DNA of 64,000 nucleotides from contig JADJYC010000003.1 of the NCBI GenBank assembly GCA_016719925.1, positions 1 through 64,000 on the forward strand, read 5' to 3'. The stretch comes from Crocinitomicaceae bacterium. Its GTDB lineage: Bacteria; Bacteroidota; Bacteroidia; Flavobacteriales_D; Crocinitomicaceae. Shown here piece by piece: positions 35,312 to 43,988 of the stretch; position 1 is the first letter of the stretch, and each line of letters starts with the position of its first letter. The position numbers and the translations under genes are program-made. The notes under the pieces are model-generated. The model was not told the origin of the DNA, did no database searches, and saw nothing but the letters and a program-made list of their open reading frames with translations.

Positions 35312-35342
35312 AAAAAAGGGGCAGTAAAATTACCGCCCCTTT
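35312..35342 (-). terminator. Rho-independent terminator after Omp28-type gene
   Basis: AAAGGGGC (35315-35322) and GCCCCTTT (35335-35342) pair, with inner GTAA/TTAC. On the minus strand the stem is followed by a run of T residues (the A tract just left of it). It lies just downstream of the stop at 35364. Confidence 0.85.
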
Positions 35343-35363
35343 AAATTCAGTTCTTTGATTAGT

Positions 35364-37400
35364 TTATTGCACTGTCAGCTTAGCAGTTCTGACTGATTCA
35401 CCAATATTCATCTGAATCATATAAACACCTGAAGCCAGCATTTGCGTGTTAACCGGTAAAAATACCTCACCGTTTAATTCGCCGTAATTTTTTTCAGAAA
35501 CAATCTGGCCATTCAGATCAATTACTTTTACAATTACTGTTTCATTTTCAATGTTTGTTAAATGAATCTGAGCATAATCATTTGCAGGATTTGGATAAAC
35601 AGAAATTGCCTGAGCATTGTTTTGCTCTTCTACTCCAACTTCTATTTCAGCATCATTAAATCCATTAGCGATTGCATCAGCATACGTTTCAAAACCTGCA
35701 TTGTCAATATCACCTGAAGGATTAATCAATAATGCGATAATGTTTAATTCGTTCAAATCCCATCCTGAAGGCACATCAATATTGAAATTCATGGTGTGTG
35801 TTTCACCTGCAGCTACGGTAGTAGGAAATGAATTAGGTAGTCCGTCAAAACCAGGAAGAATAATTCTTGCAACGTGATCATAAACCATTTGTGAAGCAGG
35901 AACCGGATTCCCCAATAATTCAAATCCACCCATTTCTCCACTTGAACCTCCTGAATAAGCATTTGACTGAGCATAGCCAGATCCGGTGCCAGTAACAGCA
36001 TCTTCTGTTACAACACAAGCTAGTCTGTAATTTCCGCTGATAGCAGAAATAAAATCAGCACTTACTTCCACTTCCAGTTTACCGGTTGTAGAATTATATT
36101 GTGCACCAATACTTAGAACAGCTTTAGGCGCAACAATTACTCTGTCCAGAAAATCTGCTTCAAGACCAGACGGATCAATTTCAGGCATACGATCTACCAG
36201 TGCGCTTGGATAACCTCCGATCAAAGTACCGATTGCAGCATCATACGGAGCGTTGGTCATCGGATCTCCATTGTGAACAGCTATCGGAGCAAAATGTAAA
36301 GGATATTTGTTTGTCATCATGTCCATATACACGGCACCTCTCGGACACCACTGACACCATGTTCCTGTTCCTTCTTCAGCAACAACTACTTTACCTGCAG
36401 CAGGAACAACCGGATCAATTGTAATTGTTTTAACATCATCTGCAGCATCACCATCTGCACCGGCTCCGTTCACATTTGAAATTGTTGCGGTAACAGTATT
36501 TGATCCTGCAACCAGAGTAAGAAAATCAGTAAAAGTCACATCATATGTTGCAAGCGAGGCAATATTAACTCCGGTAACATTTTCTATAATCTGATTACCG
36601 TCATAATCAACAGTCAGATCAAATGAAGTAATATTTGCTGTTCCAAGATTTCTGATTGTAACAGTCGGATAAACATTAATTCCGGCAAGATTGTCCACAT
36701 CATCAATTGAAATGACACCGCCGTTAACAGCAGGTAACACATACGGTGTATGATTGAACATAAAATCATCTACATAAAATCCGCTTTGATTATTTCCGCC
36801 GTAAGATGCATTCACAGGAAATAAATCGACCGAAGCAAGCTGATTCACGTCATTTTGAATTGATCCCTGAGAAACTCCGTCAATAAATAATTCCCAGACA
36901 TTTGTATTCAGATTGATGTCCAGAGAAAGTGTAAACCACTGACCTGTTGGATAGGTTGTCTGAATAAAATTTCCGGCACCATCATCCATATATAAATCGC
37001 CGGTTTGCACCATTTGACAGTTCAGTGCCCATATTTGTCCGGGAGTATTGGTTGCCTGAAAATTAAAATAAGCTCCTTTGTTTGAAACAACAAAAAGATC
37101 CATTGAATAATCAAACTGACCTGTGTTATGCGGTCCGCCAAAATCAACAATCACATCCTGCGGACCACCGGTGGACGAACTGCTTACAAAATAAATAGAA
37201 TTTGCACCGCTTGATGCCTGCGCTGTTGAAACCTGAACATCTTCAGCACCGCCAACAGCACCGCTCCAGGTTGACCAACCTGCAGAATTAATGCCCATAT
37301 AACTGCCGGCAGTGTAGGAATCAAAATTTTCATTCATTGATTGTGCCGACGCAACGGAAGTCAAAATTCCTGCAACAGCTAAAAGGTAAATTTTTTTCAT
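35364..37400 (-). CDS. Omp28-related secreted protein with T9SS type A sorting domain
   Basis: 678 residues. A signal peptide (LLAVAGILTSVASAQ) is followed by an N-terminal jelly-roll (FDSYTAGSYMGINSAGWSTW) and a middle Omp28 domain with the thioredoxin-like segment VAEEGTGTWCQWCPRGAVYM, where CQWC forms a CxxC. A C-terminal sorting domain (VYPNPANDYAQIHL ... ASGVYMIQMN ... TAKLTVQ) marks export by type IX secretion. The start is ATG 37400; the frame runs 15 codons further upstream without a signal peptide. A thiol-disulfide role is suggested by CxxC but not proven. Confidence 0.88.
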   Translation of the reverse strand: MKKIYLLAVAGILTSVASAQSMNENFDSYTAGSYMGINSAGWSTWSGAVGGAEDVQVSTAQASSGANSIYFVSSSSTGGPQDVIVDFGGPHNTGQFDYSMDLFVVSNKGAYFNFQATNTPGQIWALNCQMVQTGDLYMDDGAGNFIQTTYPTGQWFTLSLDINLNTNVWELFIDGVSQGSIQNDVNQLASVDLFPVNASYGGNNQSGFYVDDFMFNHTPYVLPAVNGGVISIDDVDNLAGINVYPTVTIRNLGTANITSFDLTVDYDGNQIIENVTGVNIASLATYDVTFTDFLTLVAGSNTVTATISNVNGAGADGDAADDVKTITIDPVVPAAGKVVVAEEGTGTWCQWCPRGAVYMDMMTNKYPLHFAPIAVHNGDPMTNAPYDAAIGTLIGGYPSALVDRMPEIDPSGLEADFLDRVIVAPKAVLSIGAQYNSTTGKLEVEVSADFISAISGNYRLACVVTEDAVTGTGSGYAQSNAYSGGSSGEMGGFELLGNPVPASQMVYDHVARIILPGFDGLPNSFPTTVAAGETHTMNFNIDVPSGWDLNELNIIALLINPSGDIDNAGFETYADAIANGFNDAEIEVGVEEQNNAQAISVYPNPANDYAQIHLTNIENETVIVKVIDLNGQIVSEKNYGELNGEVFLPVNTQMLASGVYMIQMNIGESVRTAKLTVQ

Positions 37401-37477
37401 GGAAATAATTTTAAGCCAACCCGAATGTACAAAAAACCCAGTCAACCTGCCAAATGATTTTTATCATTGTTGAATTC

Positions 37478-38224
37478 CTACCGTTTAAAGAACTGAGAAA
37501 GCTTGGAGAGTGGCTTTCTTATAAACGTAAGCGGAGAAGGTTTTAGGCCATTCATTTTCCATGCTTTTTTATCCTCACGGTTTGCTTTGATTCTGTTCTT
37601 TAAAGAAATATTGCTAGCTCCTCCGGTTCGCATGTGAACAATAATTTCAGGTAAATAATTCAGATTTATATTATGCAGGTGAATAAACCGCAGCATAATT
37701 TCATAGTCAGCAGCAGATTTAAGCTCATCAGTAAACAATCCAAAATTTTCATATACCATTCTTTTCACAAAAAAAGTAGGATGAGGCGGCATCCATCCTT
37801 TTCTGAAAGATCCGGTTTCATATTTTCCCGCTTTCCAGGTGCGTACAATTTTATTTTTTTCTGCCGCTGAAACATAAACCAGATCTGCATAAACTGCATC
37901 CGTATTCGGATTAAAGGACTGAGAAATATTTTTAATGACATCCGGATGACTGTAAAAATCATCTGAATTTAAAATTCCTATTACGTCTCCGGTGGCAGCC
38001 TTGATCCCTTTATTCATGGCATCATAGATCCCGTTGTCTTTTTCTGAAATCAGTTTTGAAATGCGGTTGCCATAGGATTTAATAATTGAAAGCGTATCAT
38101 CTTTTGATGCGCCATCAACAATAATATATTCAATATCTGAATAGGTCTGATTCAAAACAGATTCAATCGTATCACGAATAGTGCGTGCCGAATTAAAAGA
38201 AACCGTGATGACCGATATTTTCAT
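37478..38224 (-). CDS. Family 2 glycosyltransferase
   Basis: 248 residues, GT-A fold. The N-terminal SVITVSFNSARTIRDTIESV, VDGASKDDT and the DxD-type NSDDFY are the GT2 landmarks for nucleotide-sugar binding. It resembles WcaA/WcaE-type transferases that build exopolysaccharide repeats. It is the last gene of a five-gene minus-strand cluster and follows the wcaF-like gene after 4 bases. Confidence 0.9.
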   Translation of the reverse strand: MKISVITVSFNSARTIRDTIESVLNQTYSDIEYIIVDGASKDDTLSIIKSYGNRISKLISEKDNGIYDAMNKGIKAATGDVIGILNSDDFYSHPDVIKNISQSFNPNTDAVYADLVYVSAAEKNKIVRTWKAGKYETGSFRKGWMPPHPTFFVKRMVYENFGLFTDELKSAADYEIMLRFIHLHNINLNYLPEIIVHMRTGGASNISLKNRIKANREDKKAWKMNGLKPSPLTFIRKPLSKLSQFFKR

Positions 38225-38228
38225 CTTT

Positions 38229-38780
38229 TCAGACTTTGGTAACTTCTCTTTTTCTAATCAGCGCTGCAGGATTTCCCTGATAAATTCCGTATGCTTCGAG
38301 ATTGAATGTTGCAACTGAACCTGCCGTTAAAATGGAATGTGAATAACACGTTACCCGTGCAGTTACAATTGCCTTTGCTCCTATCCACACACCCTCTTCC
38401 AGTCTGATATCACCCACAATCAAATCAAATGTTTCTTTTTTATAATTGTGATTTCCGCACAACAAAAGTGCTCCTTGCGAAATGCATGAATTAGAACCAA
38501 TGGTTACTTTTGCCAGATTATCAATCCACACATTTTCACCAATCCAGACATAATTTCCAATTTCAAGTTTCCATGGATATTTGACATTGATTCCGGGTTT
38601 GATCACTACCCCTTTTCCGATTTTTGCCCCAAACATTTTCAAAACAGCTTTTTTCAAACCACTGAAAGGATTCCAGGGATTCATTAAAAAGAATACGTTA
38701 AAAAAATACCACAAAATCCGCTTAACAGGATTCCCCGGCTTGTACCAGGCGTTGTTGTATTTTGAAAGATCCGTTTTCAT
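38229..38780 (-). CDS. wcaF: WcaF-type colanic acid O-acetyltransferase
   Basis: 183 residues. A left-handed parallel beta-helix built from hexapeptide repeats (GKGVVIKPGINVKYPWKLEI, GENVWIDNLAKVTIGSNSCI). NPWNPFSGLKKAVLKMFGAK at the N-terminus and HNYKKETFDLIVGDI are specific to the putative colanic acid biosynthesis acetyltransferase family. It acetylates a sugar of a surface polysaccharide. It overlaps the upstream glycosyltransferase stop by 4 bases. Confidence 0.9.
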   Translation of the reverse strand: MKTDLSKYNNAWYKPGNPVKRILWYFFNVFFLMNPWNPFSGLKKAVLKMFGAKIGKGVVIKPGINVKYPWKLEIGNYVWIGENVWIDNLAKVTIGSNSCISQGALLLCGNHNYKKETFDLIVGDIRLEEGVWIGAKAIVTARVTCYSHSILTAGSVATFNLEAYGIYQGNPAALIRKREVTKV

Positions 38781-39925
38781 TGTTCAAATAATTTTCTGTT
38801 TGCATTTAAAACAGATTCATCACATATTTTTTCAGCAAAGTATTTATAACTGGCTCGCACCATTGTGAGGTAAGACGTAAAATCCATGTCAATAGATTCC
38901 TGCATGGCATCAATCAGATGCTTAGGATCATTGATATCTACATCCCAGCCCAAATCCTGTACACGCAGATTTTTCCACGGCGTATTTTTACTGATGATCA
39001 CCGGACATCCGTTTGCCCATGCCTCTACAATGGCATGACCGTAATTTTCATGACGGGTTGGCAGTACCATAAAATCAGCATGCATATAAACATTTGCAAT
39101 TGATGCCGGATTCAAAACTCCTTTATATTCAATTTTCACATTGCCGTGATCTCTTATATCTTCTTTGAATGAATCAAAATATTCTTTGTCCTCAATATTT
39201 CCATAAATATCAAACTCCAGCGGCATCGTATTTTTCAATTGTTTGACACATTGAATCGCCAGATGAAGATTTTTCTTAGTTGCAATTCTTGACAGGAAAA
39301 TAAATTTACATTTCCCGGTCTGTTTTGCTTTTAAAATATCATCTAATTTATTGGTTTGAGTGATTGGAATATTTTGTGCGATAAAAATTTTTGCTCTTTT
39401 TCCAAATACTTTTTTAATCTCATTTTCTTCTTCTGATGTAGAAGCATGCCATAAAACTTTACGGTAGAAAAAACTCAGGCGTGCAAGAAACAAAAACAAT
39501 TTTTTCTTCGACTTTTTGATATCGAGTGCTCCCTGGCCCAGCATACCTCTGGGGGCTAAAACTACTTTTGCTTTATTTCTGTTTGCCCACATAAGCGGAG
39601 CAAGGGTAAAAAGTTTTGAGAATAATGAATTGAGGTATAAAACATCGGGATTAATTTCTGCAACATTTCCTTTGACAGATGACATGGTGAGTGCTTTGTC
39701 ACTCATGTATTTAATAAATACACCGTGCTGATCATGCCATTGATTTAATTCAATACCGGGATAAGGAGTTGTCTCTCCCAGATCATAGGCACTGGTCAGA
39801 ATATAAAACTCATAATCCTCTTTCAAAGCACCAACCATATTGGCAACAGAACGAATTGGTCCGCCCGCTTTGAAGCCCGGTTCATACCAGTCAATACAAA
39901 TCAACACTCTTTTTTTATTTGACAT
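38777..39925 (-). CDS. Family 4 glycosyltransferase
   Basis: 382 residues, GT-B fold. The N-terminus RVLICIDWYEPGFKAGGPIR and the C-terminal E(x7)E region PTRHENYGHAIVEAWANGCP are typical of GT4 retaining transferases; LAPRGMLGQGAL is the group motif after the linker. There is no signal peptide. It belongs to the polysaccharide cluster and overlaps asnB by 11 bases. Confidence 0.9.
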   Translation of the reverse strand: MSNKKRVLICIDWYEPGFKAGGPIRSVANMVGALKEDYEFYILTSAYDLGETTPYPGIELNQWHDQHGVFIKYMSDKALTMSSVKGNVAEINPDVLYLNSLFSKLFTLAPLMWANRNKAKVVLAPRGMLGQGALDIKKSKKKLFLFLARLSFFYRKVLWHASTSEEENEIKKVFGKRAKIFIAQNIPITQTNKLDDILKAKQTGKCKFIFLSRIATKKNLHLAIQCVKQLKNTMPLEFDIYGNIEDKEYFDSFKEDIRDHGNVKIEYKGVLNPASIANVYMHADFMVLPTRHENYGHAIVEAWANGCPVIISKNTPWKNLRVQDLGWDVDINDPKHLIDAMQESIDMDFTSYLTMVRASYKYFAEKICDESVLNANRKLFEQ

Positions 39926-41792
39926 TGTTCTGCTGCATCCAATTTGAAAGTACCACCAGTATCCATATTCTGGACCAGGTTATGGCAGGACTTCCTTTTA
40001 TAAATAAATTCCAGTTTCTTTCTAATTCATCTGCGTTGAAATAACCGGAATCTTTCAACCAGTTCAGATGATTTTCACAAAATGTTTTCAGTTCATTTTT
40101 CATCCATACATCATATGGAAGAACAAATCCCATTTTTTCACGGTTATAAATTTCTTCAGGCAATAAATCTGAAAAAGTATCGGTCAGTAGTTTTTTAGGC
40201 GATGCGGTATTTTTGTAAGTATCAGCCAGCGGAATAATTTTCTCCACCAGTTCGTGATCCAAAAATGGAACCCTTACTTCCAGTGCGTGTGCCATGGACA
40301 TCTGATCAGCGTCACGTAAGAGAACATTCTGCATGTAGGTTGAGACCTCAGCAACAGAAATTTTTCCAAGCAAAGGCAGATTCCAACCATCTGTTTTATA
40401 CCCTACAAGTTCATGTGTGATTTCATAAACTGCATCGGGAGTAAGATTTGGATAATTAACTAATTTAATTATCTGTTCATCCATGTAAACTTTTCTGAAA
40501 TACGGATATATATTTTCTGTGTCAAATTCTTCCAGGCTCAGCAACGCTGCTTTTTTTGCAGCACTGACACTGCCTCTGATGTTTTTATACATGCGCGCAA
40601 ATGGTCTTCTTGCATAGGCAGGAAAACTTCTCAGCCATTTTTTACGGTGCAACTCAGGCAATTGTCTGAACACAGGATATCCTGCAAAAAGTTCATCTCC
40701 GCCCAAACCGGAAATGGCCATTTTTACTCCTTCTTCACGTGTCAATTTTGAAACCGCATAGGTGTTTGGGCCGTCACCGCTTGGATGATCCATGTATGAT
40801 AATGCTTCAGGGATCATGTCTCTGAATTTATCAACACTCAGTTCAATTTCATGGTGCAGTGTTCCGTATTTTTTTGCAATAATTTCAGCGTATTTTTTTT
40901 CTGAAAACTGATCTTCTTTAAAGGTCACTGAAAAAGTATCTGTCTTTTGATTACGCACCTGACTCATAATTGCAACCATTAACGAGCTGTCAATTCCACC
41001 TGATAGAAAAGCGCCAAACGGAACATCTGCCACTAACTGCATTTCAACAGATTTGTATAATTGTGTGCGAATCATTTTTTGCACTTCCTCAGCTGACTTG
41101 TATTTTGCCGGCTGAATATTTTTTGTAACAGACCAGTAAGATTTAAACTGAGCTCCCTCTTCTTCACTGATCCGGATAAAATGTCCCGGCATCAGCACAT
41201 GAATATCTTCAACAATAGTTTGCGGAGCATGCACCGTCTGATATCTCAGATAATCAATTAACCCTGCTTTTGAAATTTTAGCAGATGATCTGCCTGTTGA
41301 AAGAATCGATTTTAGTGAAGAAGAAAAAACAAAAACATCGTTATCAGCAAAATAATAAAGTGGTTTTACTCCCATTCTGTCACGGGCAATAAACAATTCT
41401 TTTTTTGTTTTGTTCCAGACAGCAAATGCAAAAATTCCGTTAAAAATTCGAAGCGCATTTTCTCCCCATTTCTGAAAAGCTGCCAGCACCACTTCTGTAT
41501 CTGATTCCGTTTTGAAACTGTATTCCGTCAATTGACTTCTGACTTCTTTGTAATTATAAATTTCACCATTGAAAACAAGAATCAGATTTCCGTCAGCACT
41601 TTTCATGGGCTGATTTGCAGATTCTGAAACATCAATAATTGATAATCGCTGATGTCCAAGTTCAATTTCTTTTTCAGAAAAAATACCAGAAGCATCAGGT
41701 CCGCGGTGACGCAGTGTTTCATTCATTTTCTGAATTTCACTGTCGCGGGGTTTTGATTTTTCAAAATGAAATATTCCGTTAATTCCGCACAT
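39915..41792 (-). CDS. asnB: Asparagine synthase (glutamine-hydrolysing), cell-surface-polysaccharide type
   Basis: 625 residues. The mature N-terminus starts MCGINGIFHF, so Cys2 is the glutaminase nucleophile. The synthetase domain has the ATP loop GAFLSGGIDSS and GLGGDELFAGYP. Members of this kind in polysaccharide clusters may aminate a sugar carboxylate (as WbpS/WbmI-like proteins are thought to do) and not aspartate; the context supports that possibility. It overlaps the epimerase by one base (TAATG). Confidence 0.9.
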   Translation of the reverse strand: MCGINGIFHFEKSKPRDSEIQKMNETLRHRGPDASGIFSEKEIELGHQRLSIIDVSESANQPMKSADGNLILVFNGEIYNYKEVRSQLTEYSFKTESDTEVVLAAFQKWGENALRIFNGIFAFAVWNKTKKELFIARDRMGVKPLYYFADNDVFVFSSSLKSILSTGRSSAKISKAGLIDYLRYQTVHAPQTIVEDIHVLMPGHFIRISEEEGAQFKSYWSVTKNIQPAKYKSAEEVQKMIRTQLYKSVEMQLVADVPFGAFLSGGIDSSLMVAIMSQVRNQKTDTFSVTFKEDQFSEKKYAEIIAKKYGTLHHEIELSVDKFRDMIPEALSYMDHPSGDGPNTYAVSKLTREEGVKMAISGLGGDELFAGYPVFRQLPELHRKKWLRSFPAYARRPFARMYKNIRGSVSAAKKAALLSLEEFDTENIYPYFRKVYMDEQIIKLVNYPNLTPDAVYEITHELVGYKTDGWNLPLLGKISVAEVSTYMQNVLLRDADQMSMAHALEVRVPFLDHELVEKIIPLADTYKNTASPKKLLTDTFSDLLPEEIYNREKMGFVLPYDVWMKNELKTFCENHLNWLKDSGYFNADELERNWNLFIKGSPAITWSRIWILVVLSNWMQQNNVK

Positions 41793-42739
41793 TAGTCAAG
41801 TCCCATTTGTTTTCTGAAATCAGGGTGCGCAATCAGTTTTTTAATTCCCTCTTCAATGGTCACCAGTTCACGGTTAAGTATGCTTCTCATTTTTGAATTG
41901 TCAGGCTGTCTTCTGGTCATATCACCATCTTTCAGCGGAGGTAAAAAAACAATTTTTGATTTACTATCCGTCAGACGCAGAATAATATTTGCCAGTTCCA
42001 GAATTGAAACAATTACATCTCCCCCAATATTCACCACGTCATTGACAAAAAGATTTTTGTTTAATGCAGCAACCGTTGCATCAATATTATCATCCACATA
42101 ACAAAATGTTCTTGACTGGGATCCATCACCAAAAATCGTGAGGTCTTCATTTCTCAAGGCAGAATAAAGGAATTTACTCATTACAAAATCAGTTGTCTGA
42201 TTAGGACCGTATGTATTGAAAAAACGAAAAACCGTATAATTCAAACCATACTCCTGAAAATAAGAACGGCAAAAAGCTTCACCTACATTTTTTACAACCG
42301 CGTACGGCACTCTTGAATTCAACGGAGTGGTATCTTCATTCTGCGGAATACTTACCGGTTCTCCATAAACTTCACTGGAACTGGAAAAGAAAAATCGATT
42401 TACGCCTGTATTTTTTGCCAGTGCCAGCATGTTTCTGATTCCTTCAATATCATCCAGTACTTTGATTGGATTATCCTGTGTTCTTTTAACACCCACTACT
42501 GCGGCATAATGAAAAACAAAATCAAATCTGTTTGAAATCATTATTTCAGACATTTCCTGCCGGTTATTGGAATCTGCTTTGATAAACTGAAAATTGGGTT
42601 TAGTCAAATCCAGTTTTGAAATGCTGCCCGTAGTCAGATTATCCACTACCGTTACAAACGTATCTTTTTCATTCAGCAATTTTGCCACCAGTGCACTTCC
42701 AATATTTCCAGCACCACCAGTTACCAGTATTTTTCTCAT
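41792..42739 (-). CDS. NAD-dependent nucleotide-sugar epimerase/dehydratase
   Basis: 315 residues, an extended short-chain dehydrogenase. The Rossmann motif is GGAGNIGSALV; the catalytic region has SSSSEVYGEP and the YxxxK in PYAVVKNVGEA. RFFNTYGPNQT and SRTFCYVDD are typical of UDP-glucose 4-epimerase or UDP-glucuronate decarboxylase-like enzymes; which reaction it does cannot be told. It is the first gene of the cluster, so the promoter should lie in the 289-base gap 42740-43028, where I see no clear -7 match. Confidence 0.88.
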   Translation of the reverse strand: MRKILVTGGAGNIGSALVAKLLNEKDTFVTVVDNLTTGSISKLDLTKPNFQFIKADSNNRQEMSEIMISNRFDFVFHYAAVVGVKRTQDNPIKVLDDIEGIRNMLALAKNTGVNRFFFSSSSEVYGEPVSIPQNEDTTPLNSRVPYAVVKNVGEAFCRSYFQEYGLNYTVFRFFNTYGPNQTTDFVMSKFLYSALRNEDLTIFGDGSQSRTFCYVDDNIDATVAALNKNLFVNDVVNIGGDVIVSILELANIILRLTDSKSKIVFLPPLKDGDMTRRQPDNSKMRSILNRELVTIEEGIKKLIAHPDFRKQMGLD

Positions 42740-43028
42740 ATTGTTAATTGATCAGCGGGTTCAAACCCTGAGTAAGCATACGTAAAGCTAAGCAGAATGA
42801 TACCATTTTATGTCAGAAACCGTTTATAAAGGTTTTTTTGGCAAAGGTTGGTCGGTTTTTCAAAAATATTAATGTATCTTGCCAAAGAATCATAAATCGT
42901 TTAAAATAACCAAGCATCAGGATAAAGGTTCATCCAATTTGCAAAAAACGGTGTTTCAGTTTTTTAACTGAATTCCGTCACGGAAAATTCTGAATCCCTC
43001 TTGTTGGTCAAACTGAAAAGCAAAGCAC
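42740..43028. other. Divergent intergenic region without recognised features
   Basis: 289 bases between the epimerase (minus strand) and the ROK gene (plus strand). It must hold both promoters, but no exact TAnnTTTG is seen. A small AT-rich hairpin (TTCAGTT...AACTGAA) lies near 42953-42971. A GGTTCAAACCC near 42759 resembles a tRNA T-arm by chance. Confidence 0.3.
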
Positions 43029-43976
43029 ATGAAATCATACCTTGGCATAGATATCGGAGGAACCAATGTAGTTTTTGGTGTTGTCAATGACCAGTCAGAA
43101 TTTAAATTTCAGAGTTCAATCAAAACAAAAAATATAGAATCAGCTCAGGAATTAGCAGATTCTATTTTCAAAGAACTGAAAGAAAAATACAAAGGCACAA
43201 TTAGTGGAATTGGCATTGGTGCACCCAGTGTAAATTGCCAGACGCAGCAGATTGAATTTGCACCTAATCTTCAGAAATGGGGAGATATTATTCCACTTAA
43301 ACAGATATTTGAAGACCGTTTTAAAACGGAAGTGGTACTTGTCAATGATGCCAATGCAGCCGCAATTGGTGAAAAATATTTTGGTGATGCAAAGGAACTT
43401 GAAAATTTTGCGGTTATTACGTTAGGCACAGGAGTGGGTCTTGGTATTTTTATCAAAGGACATCTCTATACCGGAGACAATGGTATGGCCGGAGAAATAG
43501 GCCATGTTGTAATGCGAGCTGACGGAAGAGAATGTAAATGCGGAAATTCAGGTTGTCTGGAAACATACATTGGCAAAAAAGGAATTATACGTACAGCAAA
43601 AGAGAAACTTGAATTCAGCAGCGGCGGTTCATTATTGCATGAAATTTCACCAAGCGCAATTACACCGTTAGAAGTTTTTAAAGCAGCTAAAAAAGAAGAT
43701 CCGGTTTCTTTAGAAGTTGTTGACGCTGTTGCCAAAGACCTTGGTTATGCAATTGCATTGCTGGTAAATCTGTTTGATTTTCAAAATGTGTATCTTGCAG
43801 GCGGAGTTGCAAAAAGCGGTAATATACTGCGCAAGCGCACTGAGAAATACATGAAACTTTATACACTTCCAAACATCCGTGATAAAGTAAAACTGAAAAT
43901 TTCAGAAATCAATGATTCTCATGGCGCTGTGCTGGGAGCAATTGCTGCAATTAAAGAAAACCGCAGCCAGATTTAA
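43029..43976 (+). CDS. ROK family sugar kinase
   Basis: 315 residues. The phosphate-1 loop is GIDIGGTNVVFGVVN; the catalytic Asp lies in VNDANAAAIGE; the ROK zinc motif GHVVMRADGRECKCGNSGCLE binds a zinc ion. It is a cytoplasmic glucokinase- or mannokinase-like enzyme. The next gene, 12 bases on, is a GH92 mannosidase, which suggests that mannose released outside is phosphorylated here, though that is inference. Confidence 0.88.
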   Translation: MKSYLGIDIGGTNVVFGVVNDQSEFKFQSSIKTKNIESAQELADSIFKELKEKYKGTISGIGIGAPSVNCQTQQIEFAPNLQKWGDIIPLKQIFEDRFKTEVVLVNDANAAAIGEKYFGDAKELENFAVITLGTGVGLGIFIKGHLYTGDNGMAGEIGHVVMRADGRECKCGNSGCLETYIGKKGIIRTAKEKLEFSSGGSLLHEISPSAITPLEVFKAAKKEDPVSLEVVDAVAKDLGYAIALLVNLFDFQNVYLAGGVAKSGNILRKRTEKYMKLYTLPNIRDKVKLKISEINDSHGAVLGAIAAIKENRSQI

Positions 43977-43988
43977 TTTGATTATTTC

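Noticed and set aside
42755..42770. tRNA T-arm (GGTTCAAACCC)
   Set aside because: No matching acceptor, D or anticodon arms can be drawn on either strand.
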